From NCBI GenBank assembly GCA_900239685.1, contig OENT01000797.1, positions 1 to 64,000 on the forward strand: a stretch of 64,000 nucleotides of DNA, written 5' to 3'. The notes under the pieces are model-generated. The model ran no database searches, was not told the DNA's origin, and saw nothing but the letters and a program-made list of their open reading frames with translations. Positions within the stretch are counted from its first letter, which is position 1, and each line of letters begins with the position of its first letter. This document shows positions 40,051-52,238 of the stretch, in pieces. This stretch comes from Rotaria macrura (lineage: Eukaryota; Rotifera; Eurotatoria; Philodinida; Philodinidae). The translations under genes and the position numbers were made by a program.

Positions 40051-40236
40051 GCGAATACAGTCATAGGAATAGACAGTGGAAAACTTAGAATCGTTGATCG
40101 AAAATCTAGATCGGTATCGGAACAACCAGATACCGGCGCTGGTTCTTTCATCAATGAATTCAATAATACAGGTTTCTTGTTTCAAATAATTGGTATCGAT
40201 AGAAAAACAATTATAGATTCATTTTCTTCTTCATGA
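40051..40236 (+). other. Possible orphan exon or eroded coding remnant
   Basis: Directly after an acceptor-like TTCTTTTTTAG lies a 61-codon open frame that starts IGIDSGKLRIVDRKSRSVSE a few codons in and ends at TGA. Composition looks more coding-like than its surroundings. No ATG starts it and I find no partner exon, so it may be chance. Confidence 0.2.
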
Positions 40237-41541
40237 AACCTATTGTATTGAAATTAACTAAATGAAAACAAATTTCGTATCATAGGATTATAAATAAATC
40301 ATTCGATATGTATGAAACAAATAAACAAAAATAATGTTCTTCAGAAAAAAAGCTATAAATGTAAGATAAACATATTTGTGTTAACTAAACAAGATAAACA
40401 GGAATAAAAGAAATATGATCAAAATAGATATGCTGGCTGCATTGAAACATACATTGTTTCCGATGACTCATTACAGGATGATGAATAAAACGGAAAAGAA
40501 AGTAGCTAGCTGATTCAAATCATCTGGACGTAGAATTACTTCAATAGATTGTCATAAAAATCAGAATGAACGAAGGTATTTTATATACTCGTCGAGATTT
40601 GTAATTTACGAAAAACAAAGTTTGATATTATAGTATTCTTTCAAAATGATGACCCATATTACCTATTCATTACTTTGGCACTAGATCATTACTTATGCAT
40701 TATAAAAATATTAATATTATATAAATTATCAATTTGCACTTCACACTGACACCTCTTTCATATTGACGTGCATAAACATTTCAAGTGGAAATTTCACGTT
40801 CATATCGCATTCAACATTTATCATTGGCCATTAATTCTATCGTTCCCATAGTATTTCTTTTACTCCTTCAGTTCTGTAAGTGCATAGATGTGCTATCATC
40901 GATTGATTACCAATATAATATTTCTCTGTTGTTTTACAGACGAAGAAACATAAAAAACTATTTGAATTTATTTTCTTTAGCTGAATCATACAATTATTTT
41001 TTTTCCTTAAAATACTCAAATTATGTGTAGAATGTATCTTCAGTAACAGAATGAAAATGATCAGAAGAATAAAGACGAATACGCAGAAGACAAAGCAAAA
41101 AAAAAGAAAATCGAGGGTTGGAGATTTGTCGTTTATTCGTTCATCATCCATCTATCTTACCCACTCTTTCTCTCATCACATTTAACCAGTCATATCTTTC
41201 TTTTGCTTTCGTTCGTAAATAGTTGACAAATAAGGCTAACCAGAGCAGACTAGTAGCATGTACGTACACACATACACATACATGTATATGTACATACATA
41301 TATATATATATATATATATAAATATATATACACATGTATATCTATTTACCTCGTTAGAGGATTATTCTAGTTGTTTTCGATTGTGTCCGTTGTGATTGCA
41401 TCGTTATATTTTTATGACGCGTTTATATTCATGAAAGAAAAGATATTTATCGGTGTCATAGAAATTTTCTCTTTCATATTATATTATATTTTCTAATTTA
41501 AACGTCTATTTAGAGCGGCTATATAACAACAATAATCAACA

Positions 41542-43158
41542 ATGACTAACAGTGATGAACTTACTGTAGCAACAATACCATCCAACACAACAAATTCGAA
41601 TACAAAGTCACTTGTTGATGATCCGAATTGGAAAGAAAAATTGAAATTACCGCCAAAAGATAATCGACCAAAAACGTCTGATGTTACGAATACGAAAGGA
41701 CATAGTTTTGAAGATTATTGTCTCAAACGTGAATTACTGATGGGTAAATATTTAAAGATGACTATTAGTTCGATGAGGCAAAACAAAGCAAATCATTCAT
41801 TTGATTTTTCTCATCATAGGCATTTATGAAAAAGGTTGGGAAAAACCATCGCCCGTTCAGGAACAATCGATACCAATTGCATTAACTGGTCGCGATGTTC
41901 TTGCACGTGCGAAAAATGGTACAGGAAAAACCGGTGCCTATACCATACCAATCGTTGAACGGATTGATCCAAATAAAAATGCTGTTCAAGCGATTGTTTT
42001 GGTTCCGACACGAGAATTAGCATTACAAACAAGTGCTATCTGTATGGAATTATCGAAGCACATTCAATTACGTGTTATGGTTACAACTGGTGGCACATCA
42101 TTACGTGAAGATATATCGCGTTTACAAGAAGTTGTTCATATAATTATAGCAACACCAGGCCGTTTACTAGATTTAGTTAATAAAAATTTAGCTAAAATCG
42201 ACGCATGTCGTGTTATCGTATTGGATGAAGCTGATAAATTACTATCGCAAGATTATAATCATTTACTCGATGACTTATTGTATGCAATGCCACACGATCG
42301 ACAAGTCATGCTTTATTCAGCAACATTTCCTTTAACTGTTGATGATTTTATTAAAAAACATATGAAACATGCATATGAAATCAACTTAATGGATGAATTA
42401 ACACTTAAAGGTAAGAATAATCATAATAATAATGATAAAAATAGAAAACAAGAGTTTCACTTTTTTTTTCTTATCTATTGTTAGGTATTACACAATATTA
42501 CGCATTTGTACAAGAACGACAAAAAATTCACTGCTTAAATACACTTTTTTCAAAGGTAAAAAATTTGAGGTGAAACGAGACTTACGATGATCGTTTTCTG
42601 TTTGTTTTTTTGTAAAGTTACAAATCAATCAATCCATCATATTTTGTAATTCAACACAACGTGTTGAACTTTTAGCTAAGAAAATTACTGAACTAGGTTA
42701 TTCATGTTATTATATACATTCAAAAATGCGACAAGAACATCGTAATCGTGTCTTTCATGATTTTCGTACTGGTCTTTGTCGTAATCTCGTGTGCTCCGAT
42801 TTGTTTACTCGTGGTATTGACATTCAAGCTGTGAATGTTGTGATTAATTTTGATTTTCCTCGCTACAGTGAAACATATCTGTAAGTTTAATGAACTCACA
42901 TTTCTCTGATAAAGAAAATCGAAGCATGAATATGCGATTTTTTAATTTAGCCATCGCATTGGTCGTTCAGGTCGTTATGGTCATTTAGGTCTCGCAATAA
43001 GTTTAATAACTTATGATGATCGATTTGCTGTTCATAAAATCGAACAAGAATTAGGCACAGAAATTCTACCGATACCCCGTCACATTGATGAAAATTTATA
43101 TGTGGCGAAATCATCCCCTATTGAACAATCAATTGATGAACAACAAACAGATAAATGA
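41542..43158 (+). CDS. DDX6: DDX6/Me31B/Dhh1 DEAD-box RNA helicase, copy 1
   Basis: Five exons (41542-41743, 41820-42410, 42485-42555, 42618-42880, 42951-43158) join to 444 residues. Family landmarks: DDPNWK and [22 protein letters not shown] at the N-terminus, the Q motif [10 protein letters not shown], Walker [35 protein letters not shown] (Walker B, about residue 203), [33 protein letters not shown] and [11 protein letters not shown]6 is the translational repressor and decapping activator of P-bodies and germ granules. It pairs in tandem with copy 2, 526 nt downstream in the same direction with identical intron positions, so it is a DNA-level duplication and not a retrocopy. An acceptor (CTATTTAG, ending 41513) lies 28 nt before the ATG. 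A possible AATAAA signal is at about 43218. Confidence 0.97.
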
Positions 43159-43684
43159 TGAACAGTCAGATATTTTGTATGTGTGTGAGTGTGTGTTTTA
43201 CTAGTCAAACCAACAAAATAAAAAACGAGAACATTCATTCGTTCAAGATCAGATTTGATTTGTGCTCCGATTTTTATCGTTTTTCTTTCACTCGCATATC
43301 ATTGTGATCATAGCATTTTCCCCTTTTATTGTATTTCTTCTATTATGGATTAAAAACAAAAACAAAAACAGTAAAATAAGATAACATCTAGATGTTCGAA
43401 TTGTTTTATTATTTTTCCTGTTTTTTTTTTTCGTTTTATAAAAACAAAATGATTTTATTCTTTAGATACGAAAAGCAAGATTTCAATCGATTTACATAAT
43501 CAATCTATATACAAAAAAATAAATAAATATAAATTTATTTATTTATCTATTTATTTATTTATTTCAAACTGATTTCATTTGTTCACTCATATTTTGACAC
43601 AAGGATTCGTTTGAAATTGTACATAAATTTCGTTTTGTCTTATCCCCTCCGCTGTTTGTTTTTTAACATTGATACCATTCAATT
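43159..43684. other. Spacer between the two DDX6 copies
   Basis: 526 nt, AT-rich. It contains an AATAAA at about 43218 that may end copy 1, and an ATAAATAAATATAAATTTAT-type inverted AT repeat at about 43518-43564 that could form a hairpin. No gene. Confidence 0.6.
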
Positions 43685-46340
43685 ATGATTGGTTCATCAA
43701 CAGGAGGCAAAGCCTCACCTTCTTTACCATTTTCTGCGACGATTCATCCCGGAAATTTTACAGCTAAACTTGACGGTAATGATATCAATACAATAAATAA
43801 TGGAAATGCATCGGCCAATACAATGATTTCGATTAATAACAAAGATGACCCAAACTGGAAATCGAAATTGAATATTCCTGAGAAAGATTGTCGTGCTAGA
43901 ACGAGCGATGTTACAAATACAAGTGGCCATGATTTTGAAGATTATTGTCTTAAACGAGAATTACTTATGGGTAAGTAGAAAAATCATTAAAGGTGACATT
44001 AAAAGAAAACAACAGCATTCATTTTCTTTTCTCATTTTAGGTATTTATGAAAAAGGTTGGGAAAAACCATCACCTATTCAAGAGCATTCAATTCCAATTG
44101 CATTAACTGGCCGTGATGTTCTTGCACGTGCGAAAAATGGTACAGGAAAAACCGGTGCCTATACCATACCAATCGTTGAACGGATCGATCCAAATAAAAA
44201 TGCTGTTCAAGCGATTGTTTTGGTTCCGACACGAGAATTAGCATTACAAACAAGTGCTATCTGTATGGAACTATCCAAGCACATTCATTTACGTGTTATG
44301 GTTATGACGGGTGGCACATCATTACGTGAAGATATATCGCGTTTACAAGAAGTTGTTCATATAATTATAGCAACACCAGGCCGTTTACTAGATTTAGTTA
44401 AAAAGGATCTTGCTAAAATCGACGCATGCCGTGTTATCGTATTGGATGAAGCTGATAAATTACTATCGCAAGATTTTAATCATTTATTGGATGATGTGAT
44501 TTTTCATTTACCACATGATCGACAAGTCATGCTTTATTCAGCTACATTCCCATTGACTGTCGATGATTTTATTAAAAAACATATGAGAAATCCTTATGAA
44601 ATTAATCTTATGGAAGAACTCACTCTCAAAGGTAAGCCTAAGACGAGAAGTGAAACTAGGAGTTCCATTATTCGTAGGCATTATTGATTAAGAATGAACG
44701 AGAAAATTTTCCATTGTCTATCCACGTATTCTTTGGCAAAAGAAAAGAAATATCTATTGGACAACGATTCGGAGAATAAATATGAAAGAAAGAAAAAATG
44801 AAACTAAAAATACAGATTCAGTGAGAAACGATTCAATTTTAGTGGTTACACTAATATATATCTACACTTAGCAAAATGACAAAGTAAAAAAGCAGTTTTC
44901 TCTTACAATATTGCTTTTAGAATACTGCCCATCTGTATTTGTGTAGTAGGTAAATCAATTTTCAAGGATTTCTATCAAAACTCTAGTACTTCAATGTAAC
45001 AGATTGTATAAAAAATTGAAATTATAACTACGTGTTTACTTGAAATTTTTATCAGGAAATTTCAGTTGACAGAAAATTAAAATTTTCATCATCGATGGTT
45101 TCTATTTATCCATTTATGAACTATGAAAATATTGTATTTTTCTCCTGTGTCAGAACTGAAATGTGTAGAAAGAAACTCGTGTTTGGAATGTTTTTCAACA
45201 TTTCTTTTTTCAACACTTAGCTCCCAAAAATGTCAATTCTTCATGTTGTTGCACAACTTCATTAGTCTGCATTTTCCTAATTACACATTCTTTTGTCGAA
45301 GAGTTGACTTTGACTGAGTTACTCAGCATTGTATGAAGGAAAGAAGAAAATTTCGCGAACTGCTTGATCCTCCTTCAATCTCTTTCTCCCTCTAACTTGA
45401 TTTGCTACAAATTACCTTATCTTTGTTTTTTAAATTGGACGCAGCTTATTGATAACTTCTTGTGCGATGAAACTAATGGATAGATATTCACGCGTATCTA
45501 TTATGAAAGGAATCGTTGATGGAAGACTACTATCACGTACCCAATCAACACAATAGTTGTTTTTCTCTAAGAAGAAAAAAGTTTCACTTCCATAAGAAAA
45601 TTTATCATTGATTTAAATAATTGAACGCAAACTTTTTCTTTATCTAGGTATTACCCAGTACTATGCATTTGTACAAGAACGTCAAAAGGTCCATTGTTTA
45701 AATACATTATTTTCTAAAGTAATGTCCTTGTTCAACGATTTATAATGATCTATGTACTGTTCTTTTCCCGACATCTAGTTACAAATCAATCAATCAATTA
45801 TATTTTGTAATTCAACACAACGTGTTGAACTTTTAGCTAAGAAAATCACTGATCTTGGTTATTCATGTTATTATATACATTCAAAAATGCGACAAGATCA
45901 TCGTAATCGTGTCTTTCATGATTTTCGTACTGGTCTTTGTCGTAATCTCGTGTGCTCCGATTTATTTACCCGTGGTATTGACATTCAAGCTGTGAATGTT
46001 GTGATTAATTTTGATTTTCCGAAACTAAGCGAAACTTACTTGTAAGTCGAATCGGGCGTTTTTCGATATCATCACATGTTTTATTTTCTTTTTTTTCAAT
46101 AGACATCGTATCGGTCGTTCAGGTCGTTTTGGTCATTATGGTATTGCAATAAGTTTAATAACATATGAAGATCGTTTCTCACTTCATAAAATCGAACAAG
46201 AATTAGGCACTGAAATTCAACCAATACCAAAACAAATTGATCCATCACTTTATGTTGCTGAATATCAAATGAGTGGAGACAATATTGGTGAAAAACATCA
46301 AGAAAATAGTGCCAGTGCTTCAGCTAATAAGAACTCATAA
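43685..46340 (+). CDS. DDX6: DDX6/Me31B/Dhh1 DEAD-box RNA helicase, copy 2
   Basis: Five exons (43685-43970, 44041-44631, 45648-45718, 45779-46041, 46103-46340) join to 482 residues, with the same motif order and intron positions as copy 1. Differences: the N-terminal extension is longer and unlike copy 1, the Q motif reads [23 protein letters not shown] is closer to human FPKLAETYL, and the C-terminus has [10 protein letters not shown], again closer to the animal consensus. Copy 2 therefore looks like the more conservative of the pair. Long blocks of exons 2 and 4 are almost identical at the nucleotide level to copy 1, including third codon positions, while the ends diverge. Its third intron is 1,016 nt (44632-45647) where copy 1 has 74 nt. 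The functional role is as for copy 1; the two may be split by tissue or stage (inference). Confidence 0.97.
44632..45647. other. Expanded intron in DDX6 copy 2
   Basis: 1,016 nt at the position where copy 1 has a 74-nt intron. It contains no recognised frame, no obvious terminal repeats and no similarity that I can see to the other repeats of the window. It may be a decayed insertion acquired after the duplication. Confidence 0.6.
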
Positions 46341-47536
46341 ATTTAAATAACAACAATAACAACAACAAAAATATCACAACAAAGAACACAGTCGATGTTG
46401 TACAGTTTCTTTTTTCTTTTCTGAATTTCCCTTTCTCTTTTCGTCTTCTTCTTCCGGTGCACCAATTGCATCTGTCGCCGCCGTGAAAAAACAACTTTAA
46501 GAAACTTTTTCGGCTAAAATCGACTCTCTTTTTTCTCTTCTCAACTTCAATCTTTTATTTCGTTGGTCTTGTTTTTTTTCCGTTGTCTTGTGTCTTGTTT
46601 AATTGTTATTTGCATGAAATTTTCTTCTACTTCTTCTTCTTCTTCTTCTTCTTTGTTAGCTTTCTTTTTCTCTACATCCGTTTTTTCTCACAGTTGATAT
46701 TCGACATTCGCGTAGATTTGTGAGATGATTATGATTAATTTTTCATTCGTACAAAACAAAACATATGATCGTGTTGTAACTTTCGTTTTTTTCTTTGTTC
46801 TTCTTCTTCTTTATATCCCTTCGTTTTTTCCCATTTTTCTGCACTATTTTTCATTACGATCTCATCTTAATTAGCCGAAGGAAAAACAAATAGTTTTGTG
46901 TTATGATTTATCTTTCGGCGAGATTTCATTTTCTTCTCTTGTCCTTTTCATTATTCTTTCATTCGTTCTATGTTTTTCTGTGGTTGTGTTCTAAGTCTTG
47001 ATTGTCTTTTGTGTTTTATGTATTTTTCTTTGCACGCAAATGAATCTGTATGTGTATATATATGTGTGTGTGTATGTACCGGATGAGAAAAAAATCATGT
47101 ATTTATATACGTTTTTTTTGTTCCCGACAATGCATATGAAACATTAAACAAAGGAATCTTTTTCATTCATTGCGTGCATGTGTTTTTAACTCTATATTAT
47201 TTGTAAGACACACACATATATATATGTCTAAACGTATTCTCGTTCTCTCTCTCTCTCTGTTTTTGATATTTAAATGCGTATGTTTATGAATAATGTATGG
47301 TTTTTTGCTGTTTGATATGAGAGAAGAGTTTTTGACAACTGTATGAGCAAATGTTTTAGTTGTGCCATCAAAAACAAAAAGAAAGAAATAACATTAAAAA
47401 AGATATTGAAAACATAAATAGAAACAACAATAAATATATGAACATCCATCGTGAAGATGATAACATCATAAATTAATCTTTTCTTTTTTTATTTTACATT
47501 TGACTTGATAGGTTTTATTCTTTACCGTTTTAGAAC
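46341..47536. other. Intergenic, DDX6 copy 2 to MRG15
   Basis: About 1.2 kb of T-rich sequence with a (TTC)n run at about 46626-46652, short (TA/TG)n runs near 47055 and 47215 and a (TC)n run near 47245. It is probably the DDX6 3' UTR and spacer. It ends in an acceptor (CGTTTTAG, ending 47533) 3 nt before the MRG15 ATG. Confidence 0.6.
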
Positions 47537-50500
47537 ATGACTGCTAAACCATTGTTTAATATTAGTATGTAATGAATTATGTTTATTAAGTCGTATTTAT
47601 AATTGTTCTTAGATGAACCGGTGTTTGCCTTGCATCAAGGAAAAACATACAAGGCTAAGGTTGGTACTATTATTTTTCATTTTGCCTAAATGGCATCATT
47701 TTTTTCAACACAAATAAACTGATGCCGGTTGCTCATTTTTTTATAAAAGATATGCTATAAATGAAAACAGTCGCAACAATAGTTTGAAAAAAACTACAAA
47801 TTCGCATCGACTCAAAGAAATGACAATTTATGTTTGCAATAGATTATAAATAAGATAGATGTCCATGGCGGCGCGGCAGCGGTATATCCTCTACCGTCAT
47901 GCACAACTATGCTAAATATATGTATTGTATTGTATCACACACGTATACTAGAGGCACATTTTTTTATTGTTTATTGCATATTGACAGTTATAATTACTAA
48001 ACAGCAACAATCTGATTATTGAATGACACTAGAAGCATTCTCTTATTCTCAAGAAGTACTAGAGCTCTTATGATAAAAATAGTGATGAATTCTTGAAAAG
48101 CAATAGCTCTTTTTCAAAAGCATTCTTTTTATCATTTAAGAGTACATGTATACAGGCATAAAAGTATCGTACCGATGGTATCTTGCGTTGTTCTCATTAA
48201 GGAAAGCAGATTTTTAAAGTGATCTTTATCTTAAACTTAATCCTTAATATAAAATAGTTTTTTTCCTATCTGATCCAATAGTAGAAACAGCAAGTGACCA
48301 AGTGAAAAATTTTCGCTGATTTTTATCGAATTGTTCTGCAATAAAATCAAAATTGAAATCGATTGATAATTTTGATTATCGTAGATCACGACTTAACCAT
48401 TACTTAATGTTGTTACTTATTCAGTATGACATGTTCGGATTAAAATTGATTATTCTGCAGGAAAATCAAGATTTAAAATCGATTGATAATTTCGATTTTG
48501 TAGCAAAATAATCAATTTCAATTCAAAAATGTCATACTGAATAAGTAACAACATTAAGTAACGGTTAAGTCGTGATCTACGATAATCAAAATTATCAATC
48601 GATTTCAATTTTGATTTTATTGCAGAACAATTCGATAAAAATCAGTAAAAGTTTTTCACTGTGGGTATGTCTTCGAAATATCATGATTTCACAATAGAAA
48701 AAAAGTTTGCCCTTGTGTTTGTATAAGAGTCCAAAGTAAATTGTACGTTTCAATGATTGTTAGTCAAAATGAATCATCACTAATTATCTAAAGTTATCCT
48801 AATTTCTTCATCACAATTACAAATTTTTCAAAGATGATGTATGATCTAAGAAATTAACAGTCAAGACAACATTCGCAATTATCTTACGAAACCATTGTCT
48901 GGAGAACGATGATGTTTTTTCATTAAAGTTATCATGACATCATTTGAATAATAATAAAATATTGAATCAAAGCAGACTATCATTCGCACGATGCGCAAAT
49001 AGAAAGGCAAACATAATATGTATGTCTTGTGCAACATTATGTAGTATGATGGTAGTCGATTCTTCTTGCACATTTTAACTAATTCATAAAACAGCTAAAA
49101 AAAGATCAAAGGACAAAGTTTCTCATACGTGAAATTTATTGGAAATTGTCAAGTTTTTTCTTTAAATGTTAAGAATGTATGTTTTAATGATGCGTTTCTT
49201 TTTTTTATCTGTTAAGATTCTCGAATCAAAACTTGATGAAGAGACAAACGAATGGCAATACTATATTCACTACGACGGTTGGAATAAGAAGTAAAATATG
49301 CTAAAAATATTTTATTGTATTTCTAAATTTGATGTGTTGTTCATAGATGGGATACATGGGCACAAGCGGATGTTTTACAAAAACGAACAGAGAAGACTGA
49401 AGAATTATTTAATAAGATGAATGCTGTGACGTAAGAGAAACGAATATTTGTTTTTCGAATGTCATAACTAATTTTCTATTCGTTTCTTTTCATATTAAAA
49501 TAGAAAGAAAAGTGATTCAAGAAAAGGCAACAGTATGAAACCAACAAATAAACGTTCAACAATAACACCAACTGAAACCAGTTCACAAGTACCATTGAAT
49601 GTAGCTGATGATAGTCATGATTCATCATCAACAACTGCAACTTCAAGTAAATGCTAAATTTAATTTCTTTGAAAATCATTCATATTTTCGTTTTTCTTGA
49701 TACTTTTCATTTTCAGAAGAGAATAATAAACGACCACGAAAACGACAACGTACAGATTCTGTAGAAAAGTTGAAAACATTTGAAAATAAAGTCGTGATTG
49801 AAATTAAATTACCCGATGAAATAAAAGCATGTCTATCTCGTGATTGGCATTTCATAAATAATGAACATAAAGTAAACGTTTGCTATTTATTAACCAATGA
49901 AACAAAAAATATGACTCTTCTTTAATTTTAGCTTTTAACTATTCCTTGTCAACCGACGGTTGAAGAAATTACTAATCTGTATCGTCAATCAAAATCAAAT
50001 AAACAAAAACCTATTGAAGCGTAAGTCAAATATCAAGAAATTGAATCAAGATCTTTGTTCAGCTTTCACGGTTCAATGATTCAAAAAATTAAGATGAGCA
50101 ATAGATCACTTCATGGAAGAATTACTAAATTTATAGTTCGATTCATTAGCATGTCGATTTCCTATCGAATGATTCTGTCGTCTGAGAGCGCACATTTATT
50201 TTTCTTAATTTAGTGAACATACCAATCATTTCGCTGAAAGTATCGTCACTTATTTCGATACTGCCTTATCTACAATGCTTTTATATGCTGTCGAACGAGC
50301 ACAATATAAAGAAGTAATCCAATATGAATTCATTTTTATACAGAATATCATAATATTTTCATTTCGATAGATTCAACAAAATCATGGACTTGGTGATAAG
50401 GGACAATCATCAAGTTTTTATGGCATTGTACATTTATTGCGTTTAATGAGTTCGTATAGAAATATGAACATGATTTGGAATGATCTTTGTACTTATTTTA

Positions 50501-50716
50501 GGTCAATTAGGTTCAATATTAGCTTATTCGCCATTGGAACAAACCGAAGTAGATTTTTTACTTGTTCATGTTGATGATTTCAATCGGTAAAATTAATTAT
50601 TTGTTTTTTAATATTGGAATCAGTTGTCTTTTTTTTGTAGGTTTTTGGAAAAAAATATCAAAACTTGGGTTAATGATAATAGTTATCAAACGCCGCAGGC
50701 GGCAACGATTCCATAA
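47537..50716 (+). CDS. MORF4L1: MRG15 / MORF4L1 chromodomain protein
   Basis: Eleven exons (47537-47564, 47613-47659, 49217-49290, 49347-49430, 49504-49646, 49717-49871, 49932-50020, 50214-50313, 50371-50449, 50502-50586, 50641-50716) join to 319 residues, close to the human short isoform. The N-terminal chromo barrel reads ALHQGKTYKAKI and YYIHYDGWNKKWDTWA with the aromatic cage region. A Ser/Thr/Lys-rich linker with KRPRKRQR (likely nuclear signal) follows. The MRG domain includes LPDEIKACLSRDW, LLYAVERAQY and FYGIVHLLRL. MRG15/Eaf3 reads H3K36 methylation and works in NuA4/TIP60 acetyltransferase and Sin3/Rpd3S deacetylase complexes. The start is a 28-nt first exon (MTAKPLFNI). Intron 2 is 1,557 nt and hosts a palindromic element. 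Confidence 0.95.
48299..48662. mobile_element. Near-perfect palindrome (fold-back/MITE-like) in MRG15 intron 2
   Basis: About 157 nt from 48299 recur in reverse complement ending near 48662, with a central stretch near 48456-48505. Landmarks: GTGAAAAA at the left tip against TTTTTCAC at the right, TTTTTATCGAATTGTTCTGC against its complement, GTAGATCACGACTTAACC against GGTTAAGTCGTGATCTAC, and TTACTTATTCAGTATGACAT against its complement. The arms are almost identical, differing at a handful of positions. A motif AAATCGATTGATAATTT also recurs in the centre. No reading frame and no clear target-site duplication are visible. The close match suggests a young insertion or arm homogenisation. Confidence 0.85.
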
Positions 50717-52238
50717 TTTAACGAACTGGATCGATTGAAAACATTAAGCTATCCATAAAAATTATATGATATATACATATAGACATTAATTCCGTCTCTA
50801 TTCATTAACTGTCTTTTTGTCTGCATATTGTGTACAGTTATGCTCATCCGACAAATCGGAAAGAGCATAGGACTTGAGTTTATCGGCGTTCGTGTTTTGT
50901 TGTATATATAAAATTGTATGTACATGAACGAAAATGATTTAAATTGTGTAATCAAACGCAATTCATGCTCTATTAGTATTTTTCTTTTTGTGTTCTGTTT
51001 CGTTCTTCCTTTTACTTGCACTAGGTTCAAATTGAGGTCATCATTGCAATATATATATATATATAAATGGAGTTATCCTTTTTCCTTTTTTTTTTCTTCG
51101 TCTTTGGGTTCACACTCTATGATGGATGAACGGGTAAAAAGAGAGAGAAAAGGCAAGGAAAAAAAAGATTCAATCTAGTGGTAATAACTCTGCTGACTAG
51201 CGTCCTTAACATTAGTATGGAGAAGAATAGAACAGTCTTGTGCCTAGATAAAAATCTTGAAGTATTTCTGTTCCAGAACACTCTTAATAGAATAGTACTT
51301 TCTTCCTCTCTCTCCCTCTTCTATTAGATTACAATTCAGCTTTTTTTTGTTCTCTCGATGATAAATCGACAATGTGGAATACGAAGAGGAATGCCTTGAA
51401 GTGACATTATTCGCCTAAGCAAACACTGATTGACGTAAGTTATGTCTGTTTACTGAACAATAAAATAATAAGTAAAACACAGCAAGATTTCGTGAATGAA
51501 TGCCATTATCAAACAGACTTTCTAGCCTGCAGTGATCTATTGGTTGATGATTGCTTTATATGATGAAACAGAAACACTATATGGTGACTGACATACACAT
51601 ATAGAATTCGGCCCCTGCGGAGAAGAAAAAGAAATCATTCTGTTTCTTTTACTCTCTCTCGCTTTATTATTTCTAATAGATATTATGGTTCTTTATCATG
51701 ATTGGAGAGAGTTGATTTATTATTTATTAAGCACAGCGAAAAAGTATGTATAACAAAAATGCTGTGATTTTGTTTTCTTTTCTTTTTGCGTCTTTCATCT
51801 TATTTATGAGGAGAAACATTGTTAAAGCACATGAGGAATTAAAAGAACAGCTGCTGACATGATGCACTTACTTTATTCATTCGTAACATTTGTTGTTTAA
51901 GAATGGTCATCACTGATATTGAATGTCATAAATAATAATCTTATTTCTTTCTCGAATCATTCATTTATCGATTTGAACAAGCATATCACCAAACTATGTA
52001 GTCTGTCATTCATCTTTTGTTGAATATATATACATCTATATGGTTGTTGCGAATATATTATGTCGATGCTTTCATCAATTTACTATTGACTATCTTTTAT
52101 TACCCTTTATGTTGTTCTCTATCTCGTCTTGAGTAGCTTGATGTTTGACTTCGAACGAGAAAGAACACGATATTGATTTTTATTTTAATGATCTATTCAC
52201 ATCAATGTTTTAGACTTATAGACACTTGAAAGACACAA
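50717..52238. other. Intergenic, MRG15 to LDLa-claudin-like gene
   Basis: About 1.5 kb, AT-rich, with a (TA)n run at about 51048-51065 and a purine-rich patch near 51140. No conserved frame is seen. An acceptor (AATGTTTTAG, ending 52213) lies 25 nt before the next ATG. Confidence 0.6.

Larger units (their letters stand above)
35094..41513. other. 6.4-kb gene-poor gap, STEAP to DDX6
   Basis: AT-rich sequence with only short, unconserved frames. Contents I can support: the candidate inverted-repeat element at 38920-39528, an isolated open stretch at 40051-40236 that follows a good acceptor, and a (TA)n/(CA)n microsatellite at about 41260-41335 upstream of the first DDX6 gene. Frames such as 36620-36919 show no family resemblance. 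Confidence 0.6.

Noticed and set aside
41144-41335. Minus-strand open frame rich in Tyr, Ile and Val upstream of DDX6
   Set aside because: Produced by the (TA)n/(CA)n microsatellite; not a plausible protein.
43685-46340. DDX6 copy 2 as a processed retrocopy
   Set aside because: It keeps all four introns at the same positions as copy 1, so the duplication was at DNA level.
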